DNA from: Budorcas taxicolor
Lineage: Eukaryota; Chordata; Mammalia; Artiodactyla; Bovidae
Assembly (NCBI RefSeq): GCF_023091745.1
Contig: NC_068912.1
Span: 54,738,567-54,802,566, forward strand
Reading direction: 5' to 3'
Length of the DNA stretch: 64,000 nt
This document shows positions 58,119 to 64,000 of this stretch, piece after piece. How positions within the stretch are numbered: position 1 is the first letter of the stretch; each line of letters opens with the position of its first letter. The translations under genes were made by a program, and so were the position numbers. The notes under the pieces were generated by a model that had not been told where the DNA came from, did not search any database, and saw only the letters and a list, made by a program, of their open reading frames with translations.

Positions 58119-59826
58119 AGTAGCAGTTTGAAGTGGTAAAGAAAAATTTGTGGAAAACTTAAAGTCGATTTTTTCAAGCTCTATTAAAAAAACTCAATAA
58201 TTAATTTGATCATTAGGGTACCAGTGAGCATACTTTGAGAACAGCTGCAACAGGCAATGACGAGGTGTGATGAGGCAAGGTAATTGGTTCTGTATTGGAT
58301 TTGTTTTATAAAGGTAAGAACCAGCTGCAGGTGAGGATTTTAAGTCAGCTCCCCTGGTAGTGGAGATCATATGCTGGGGTTGTTTAGAAGTATAAACTGT
58401 AGGGCACAGAATATAGCATTTGAAGGTGGGAAGGCAAGCAAGTATGATTCTGAGATCTCTAGCCTGGACCACTCAGCAGTGATGAGGCCTTAACCAGGGA
58501 TGGAAATGGAAGGAGACAGGCCTGTGGAAAGAGCTGAGCAAAGGAAATTCCTGCTTCTCATGCTAAGTTTCAGTGTCTTTGAGACATAGAGGAGGAGATG
58601 TCTACAGATAAGTAGAATTATAGGCCTGATTGTCAGGATCAAATTGTGAAGGGATTCATTTTTGACAGTCATCAAAATTTTGTTGATAGTGGAACACATG
58701 GAAGACAATGTATCTTCTAAGGGAGAATGTATAAACAAAGAAGAGGGCCAGAAATTTATAAGGTATAGTGTCTTAGCACAGCCCATTTTGTTATTTGTCA
58801 AAATTGCATCAGAGTTGACCTTTCCATATCTTGTTGATCTCTATCTCAGGTCATTAACTACTCCCCAGTTGAAAATCAAACCAACATGGACAATTACATT
58901 TTTTGATAATTTTTTTAAGATTAAGTAGAAAGAGAAAGAGGCATCTATCTAATGAATAAATATAATTTTATGCTTAACATTTTGTACATTTTACAAATGT
59001 TCATGTCTGTGCAATAACTCAAAGCTTTTACATTTTATTTAACTCAGTTTAGCAATATTCTTTTCAAAATATTGCTTTAAATGATCTTGAAACTTACTGT
59101 TTAAACCTTATGTTATAAATACTTCATGGTAAAAGTGTAAATGATATTATTTGCTAAAGATATCAAGGCATATATTTTTAGCTCAGATTTTTTAGTTATA
59201 ACAACTCAGGATGTTAAAACAAGAAAAAAATGAATTCATTATTCATTTCTGTTTCATTATCATTATTATTCATTTCATTCTTCATTCTATTTCATTATTT
59301 AGAGAGTACAAACATGTGAAAATGTATTCTGTTAAATATGATGGGCTTTGTTACATGAAAGATACAAAATGGCTATTCCATCAATTTGCAGAGTGCAATA
59401 GTAGCTCTTTAATACAATGAGATTCTTGCCACACATCATGAAATTAGCATCACCTTCATGTCACAGAGACAGTTTTCCTAGGTGTAGCTTGCACTCTTCA
59501 TCATGTCTCTAATCTTTATCTGACTTCTATTGAAGCCTAAGTCGCCTGTGAATAACTGTTATAGCTGCTGTGGTTGATTTAAGGAGGATGGGTCATACAT
59601 GAGAAGTGCAAAGCCCAGCCTTTCATCTATAACTGCAGGCTAAACTTACCAGTACTGGAACTAGATATGGTTTTTCTAAATCATCAGATCTGTAAAGACT
59701 TTTTTTCTTTGTTGCTATATGCACATGCAGTGTTATGGTCATCTACTCTGTTTATCTTCTGTAGCTCCCCAGATCTCTGAGATGGAGAGGACGTAATTAT
59801 CTAGATGTTCTTAAATTACTTGTGCA
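58119..59826. other. KYAT3 intron 7, unassigned part
   Basis: AT-rich intron with no exon-like open frame and no recognised repeat. Short ATT/CATT-rich runs occur at 59230-59300. Confidence 0.5.
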
Positions 59827-59955
59827 TCTGTGTGTTTAGTCACTAAGTCATGTCTGACTCTTGCAACCCCGTAGACTGTAGCCCGCCAGGCTCTTCTGTC
59901 CCTGGGATTTCCAGGCAAGAATACTGGAGTGGGTTGCCATTTCATTCTCCAGGTT
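59827..59955 (-). mobile_element. Bov-tA SINE, partial
   Basis: Antisense piece GTGTTTAGTCACTAAGTCATG to GCCATTTCATTCTCCAGG. 59956-60904 is unassigned, strongly AT-rich. Confidence 0.87.
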
Positions 59956-60904
59956 TTAAATTACTTAGGACTCTTAATTGGAACTGTAGAATTTGCTCGT
60001 ACTGGGTCACATTCTTGACTCAAATGGTGTCTCCAGTTTTCAGTAAAATGACATTACATTCAACAAAAGAAACCTCTGTTCTGGAAGAGATTATACTAAT
60101 ACATTGATATTTATATACTAATCCCTTGATATTTGGAAAATTAATATAGAATTCCTCATAAATTATTTAGCTGATCATCTTACTCCTTGAAAGAAAAAAA
60201 AAAAATTCTCTTTTATATGGCCAAAATAGCCATCATCAAGAAAATACTTAGCTTTTAAATACTTTAATTAGTTTTGATATTTTGTGAATGTAACCTACAT
60301 TTGATGTGTACATAGTTTTTATTTACTTCATGTTTAACTTATTGTTAAAACATGCTAGGCTTGTATTAGTTTGGGTAATTCTTATTTTCAAAGAATTTAT
60401 TTCTAAGTGTTGTTCTTAATAACAGATGTTCCTGATTTGGAATATATATTATTACTTTAAAGGGAGTGATACTCTGCCTTATACATAGTTTAGATATTTC
60501 TGTGGTCAAATAGGAAAGTAAGACATCCATGTCCTTTGGAATATTTTGGAAGAATAGAAATGTCTCAAAACTTGAGAGGATATATCTTAGAATATTCTGT
60601 CTTCGAATGGACCCTCTAAATATTTTTTTAATTTGTCCTTTTGGGATTTCTTTTTGGGTTTCACAGAGAATACAATGGTAACTCTTCCAATTTATATGGC
60701 TTTCCTACCTTTATAAATATTGATGGATATTTCATGATAGGCTGAAATTGCATATGTTTACATTTTGGAACTTTCTTTAGCTACCTGATATCTTAGTAGA
60801 CACTTTACTTGCTATGAAAAGATGACTTCAAGATATGTCATGGATTTACATCTCAGTGTGTTATTTCTAAAATACACACCCTCACTCTTGCACATGCCTG
60901 CAAA

Positions 60905-61015
60905 CTGTGGGGCCTTCCCCAGAGTTTCTGAGGATCCAAGAATTTGCCTTTTTTATGACTTCCCCAGTGATACTGATATTGCTAGGTGGGAAATATATTT
61001 TAAGAACCACTGCCC
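60905..61015 (+). repeat. MER5-like hAT fossil
   Basis: AGGATCCAAGAATTTGCCTT through GTGATACTGATATTGCTAGG and TTTTAAGAACCACTGCCCTAG matches the end of a MER5A-type element. Confidence 0.6.
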
Positions 61016-61428
61016 TAGGAATCCTGTAGAAATAGACTCAGAAAATGGACAGAGTAGAGGTGAGCTAAACACTACCAGAACCACAACCAAAGCTGTGCCA
61101 CAGAACGATCGTGCTGGCCGCCAGCTGCCACTAACACTGAGGGCCGGGTGCTGTTGCTCCCATGACCACTGCACTGAGCTGGCCCGGAGCGCTGCCGGCG
61201 GCGGCTTCTCACCATTCCTGCCCTGGGAGATGATTTTGCCACTTAAATGTTTTCAAGCTTGATAATGTTTTCAGCTGACTTTTGGTTAAAGCTAAATTAT
61301 CTCTTAAAAATCTATTGAAATAACTATACTGCCTATATTATAAGGCATTTTTGTTTTTAGATTATACTGAGTGTAGACTGATAATAAAGCAATTAACTAA
61401 CCTTTCCCCCCCCTTTTTTGCTATTCAG

Positions 61429-61505
61429 CCACTTTTCCAGGTATGTGGGAGAGAACAATAACCATAGGAAGTGCTGGAAAGACTTTCAGTGTAACTGGCT
61501 GGAAG
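61429..61505 (+). CDS. KYAT3: KYAT3 coding exon 8 (residues 263-288) with the PLP lysine
   Basis: The acceptor follows a long pyrimidine tract (C8T6, then GCTATTCAG) and the donor is AAG/GTAAGA; 77 bp. It encodes (A)TFPGMWERTITIGSAGK, then TFSVTGWK. K280 in SAGKTFS forms the internal aldimine with PLP and has the same number in human KYAT3, which independently confirms the exon chain from the first Met. The next exon is not in the window. The 5.6-kb intron before this exon is AT-rich and repeat-poor compared with the rest of the gene. Confidence 0.95.
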
Positions 61506-61953
61506 GTAAGATGAAGAATCTAATTGTTTGAAAACAGGCACGTATCTTATTTCTTGTAGAGTTTTTTGCATGTTGTAAATGCATAAATACTCAGTTTATA
61601 CAGGTTTTTATACTTATTGACCTGCTTTCTTATTCAGTTTTCATGTTTTTATCCTTTTTGAGATGTAATCATTCTTTTGAAAGTAAGAGAAATAGGGTAA
61701 TTTTCTTATTTATAAGTAACCAACTGATGATACTCTTTTTTTTTTTTTACAATGTTTGGATTATTGTATATTAATTAAAAGGAGAAAAAATAATAGCTAA
61801 TGGGAAGAACTGAACAAAAAAGATCTTCATGACACAGTTAATCACCATGGTGTGATCACTCACCTAGAGCCAGACATCCTGGAATGTGAAGTCAAGTGGG
61901 CCTTAGGAAGCATCACTACAAACAAAGCTAGTGGAAGTGATGGAATCCCAGTT

Positions 61954-62963
61954 CAGCTCAGTAGCTCAGTCGTGTCCGACTCCTTGTGACCCCATGAACC
62001 GTAGCATGCCAGGCCTCGCTGTCCATTGCCAAGTCCCAGAGTCCACCCAAACCCATGTGCATTGAGTCAGTGATGCCATCCAACCATCTCATCCTCTGTT
62101 GTCCCCTTCTCCTCCTGCCCTCAATCTTTCCCAGCATCAGGGTCTTTTAAAATGACTCAACTCTTCTCATCAGGTGGCCAGAGTATTGGAGTTTCAGCTT
62201 CAACATCAGTCCTTCCAGTGAACACCCAGCACTGATCTGCTTTAGGATGGGCTGGCTGGATTCCTTGCAGTCCAAGGGACTCTCAAGAGTCTTCTCCATT
62301 ACCACAGTTCAAAAACATCAGTTCTTCTGCACTCAGCTTTCTTTATAGTCCAACTCTCACATATAGACATGACCACTGGAAAAATCATAGCCTTGACTAG
62401 ACAGACCCTTGTTGACAAAGTAATGTGTCTGCTTTTAAATATGTTGTCTAGGTTGGTCATAACTTTCCTTCCAAGGAGTAAGCGTCTTTTAATTTCATGG
62501 CTACAATCAACATCTGCAGTGATTTTGGAGTCCCAGAAATAAAGTCAGCCACTGTTTCCACTCTTTCCCCATCTATTTGCCATGAAATGATGGGACCAGA
62601 TGCCGTGATCTTAGTTTTCTGAATGTTGAGCTTTAAGCCAACTTTTTCACTCTCCTCTTTCACTTTCATCAAGAGGCTCTTTAGTTCTTCTTCACTTTCT
62701 GCCATAAGGGTGGTTTCATCTGCATATCTGAGGTTATTGATATTTCTCCCAGCAATCTTGATTCCAGCTTGTGCTTCTTCCAGCCCAGCATTTCTCATGA
62801 TGTGCTCTGCATATAAGTTAAATAAGCAGGGTGACCATATACAGCCTTGACGTACTTCTTTTCCTATTTGGAACCAGTCTGTTGTTCCATGTCCAGTTCT
62901 AACTGTTGCTTCCTGACCTGCATACAGGTTTTACAAGAGGCAGGTCAGTTTTCACAAGAGACA
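61954..62963 (-). mobile_element. BovB LINE nested in BovB, with target duplication
   Basis: Antisense from CAGCTCAGTAGCTCAGTCGT to the RT finger region. The minus-strand frame 62457-62798 reads NLRYADETTLMAES, with Glu for the second Asp of YADD. GGAATCCCAGTT flanks it at 61942-61953 and 62964-62975, both being host BovB text. Confidence 0.92.
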
Positions 62964-63382
62964 GGAATCCCAGTTGAGCTATTTCAAATCCTGAAAGATG
63001 ATGCTGTGAAAGTGCTGCACTCAGTATGTCAGCAAATTTGGAAAACTCAGCAATAGCCACAGGACTGGTAAAGGTCAGTTTTCATTCTAATCCCAAAGAA
63101 AGGCAATGCCAAAGAATGCTCAAAGTGAAGTCGCTCAGTCGTGTCCGACTCTTTGCAACCCTGTGGACTGTAGCCCACCAGGCTCCTCTGTCCATGAAGC
63201 AGATCAGTTTTTGCAAGAGGCAGGAATCCCAGTTGATCTATTTCAAATCCTGAAAGATGTTCTGTGAAAGTGCTGCACTCAATTTGTCAGCAAATTTGGA
63301 AAACTTAGCAGTGGCCACAGGACTGGTAAAGGTCAGTTTTCATTCTAATCCCAAAGAAAGGCAATGCCAAAGAATGCTCAAA
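62940..63382 (+). repeat. Duplicated segment of about 180 bp with SINE piece between copies
   Basis: 62940-63124 and 63199-63382 are copies. Both contain CAGGAATCCCAGTTGA, and both have the non-consensus ACTGGTAAAGG and CATTCTAATCCC. Between them lies an antisense Bov-tA fragment (63125-63198, GAAGTCGCTCAGTCGTGTCC). Confidence 0.88.
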
Positions 63383-64000
63383 CTACCATACAATTGCACT
63401 CATCTCACACGCTAGTAAAGTAATGCTCAAAATTCTCCAAGCCAGACTTTAGCAATACGTGAACCCTGAATTTCCAGATGTTCAAGCTGATTTTAGAAAA
63501 GGCAGAGGAACCAGAGGTCAAATTGCCAACATCCACTGGATCATTGAAAAAGCAAGAGAGTTCCAGAAAAACATCTATTTCTGCTTTATTGACTATGCCA
63601 AAGCCTTTGACTGTGGATCACAATAAACTGTGGAAAATTCTGAAAGAGATGGGAATACCAGACCACCTGACCTGCCTCTTGAGAAACTATATGCAGGTCA
63701 GGAAGCAACAGTTAGAACTGGACATGGAACAACAGACTGGTTCCAAATAGGAAAAGGAGTACGTCAAGGCTGTATATTGTCATCCTGCTTATTTAACTTA
63801 TATGCAGAGTACAACATGAGAAACGCTGGGCTGGATGAAGCACAAGCTGGAATCAAGCTTTCCGGGAGAAATATCAGTAACCTCAGATATGCAGATAAGA
63901 CCACCCCTATGGCAGAAAGTGAAGAAGAACTAAAGAGCTTTTTGAAAGTGAAAAAGGAGAGTGAAAAAGTTGGCTTAAAGATCAACATTCAGAAAACAAA

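Larger units (their letters stand above)
14140..64000 (+). other. KYAT3: KYAT3 (CCBL2) gene, 5' two thirds; runs off right edge
   Basis: Kynurenine aminotransferase III (cysteine-S-conjugate beta-lyase 2) is a PLP-dependent fold-type I aminotransferase. It transaminates kynurenine to kynurenic acid and glutamine/methionine-type substrates with 2-oxo acids, in mitochondria or cytosol depending on the start used. Eight coding exons in one strand and consistent phase give 288 residues that match the mammalian KYAT3 protein as I know it. They include the GQG-PD substrate loop, the GAYGSLF phosphate-side motif, NTPHNPLG, SDEVYEWLVY and SAGKTFSVTGWK around the Schiff-base lysine. The usual protein is about 454 residues, so the rest (beginning LGWSIGP in human) must lie past 64000; I searched 61506-64000 and saw only repeats. 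The 5' non-coding exon is inferred from the CpG island. KYAT1 is excluded by the presequence and the MSLKF-type start of the mature protein. Confidence 0.95.
61797..64000 (+). mobile_element. BovB LINE, sense, split by nested BovB and SINE, runs off edge
   Basis: Pieces at 61797-61953, 62976-63124 and 63201-64000 form one sense BovB from the linker through the RT. RT text such as FIDYAKAFDC (63581-63614) is followed by loss of a TGTG unit that shifts the frame. The catalytic box reads YADK (63887-63898) instead of YADD. It is old and inactive. Confidence 0.88.

Noticed and set aside
60822..61262. 146-codon + frame over the GC-rich patch
   Set aside because: Begins in AT-rich intron, includes a MER5-like fossil and has no exon signals; treated as a chance frame. 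The patch itself is reported as a finding.
61506..64000. Next KYAT3 exon (protein continuing LGWSIGP)
   Set aside because: Looked for it in all forward frames; only intron and BovB/SINE sequence is present, so the exon lies beyond the window.

Overview
This is nuclear DNA of a ruminant, almost certainly a bovid and cattle-like. The evidence is the abundance of BovB (RTE-type) LINEs, tRNA-Glu-derived Bov-tA/Bov-A2 SINEs, older CHR-type cetartiodactyl SINEs and a bovine-type L1 3' end, together with an intron-rich mammalian gene. The exact species cannot be fixed from the sequence.

The only protein-coding gene I can support is KYAT3 (CCBL2), kynurenine aminotransferase III, on the + strand. 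A CpG island at about 14.14-14.90 kb is its probable promoter and non-coding first exon. Eight coding exons follow (18784-18883, 43497-43555, 44223-44367, 46425-46574, 54392-54478, 55525-55650, 55746-55866, 61429-61505). They join in phase into 288 residues, from the mitochondrial presequence to just past the PLP-binding lysine (K280). The C-terminal third of the enzyme (about 166 of about 454 residues) lies beyond the right edge. All splice acceptors are AG and all donors GT, and no coding exon is broken.

Layout: 1-14.1 kb is intergenic and repeat-filled. It holds old L1 pieces, BovB copies, one CHR SINE, a retroviral solo LTR, and a large BovB insertion with a 5' inversion bounded by a 12-bp target duplication. 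14.1-18.8 kb is the CpG island and intron 1. 18.9-43.5 kb is the 24.6-kb intron after the transit-peptide exon. It contains an antisense L1 retaining its 5' part, two more antisense L1 segments, six BovB copies and many SINEs; one BovB (35.5-39.3 kb) is close to full length and sits inside an MLT1-like LTR. 43.5-61.5 kb carries the catalytic-domain exons, with a bovine L1 in sense orientation in the 46.6-54.4 kb intron. 61.5-64 kb is intron with a BovB nested in another BovB plus a local duplication of about 180 bp.

I found no bacterial-type or novel enzymatic system. The interesting content is genome architecture: a twin-primed BovB, stacked insertions datable by their target duplications, small recent tandem duplications, and the dual-start arrangement of KYAT3. 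Repeat names come from recognising consensus-like sequence by eye. Boundaries given without a target duplication are good to about 10-30 bp.
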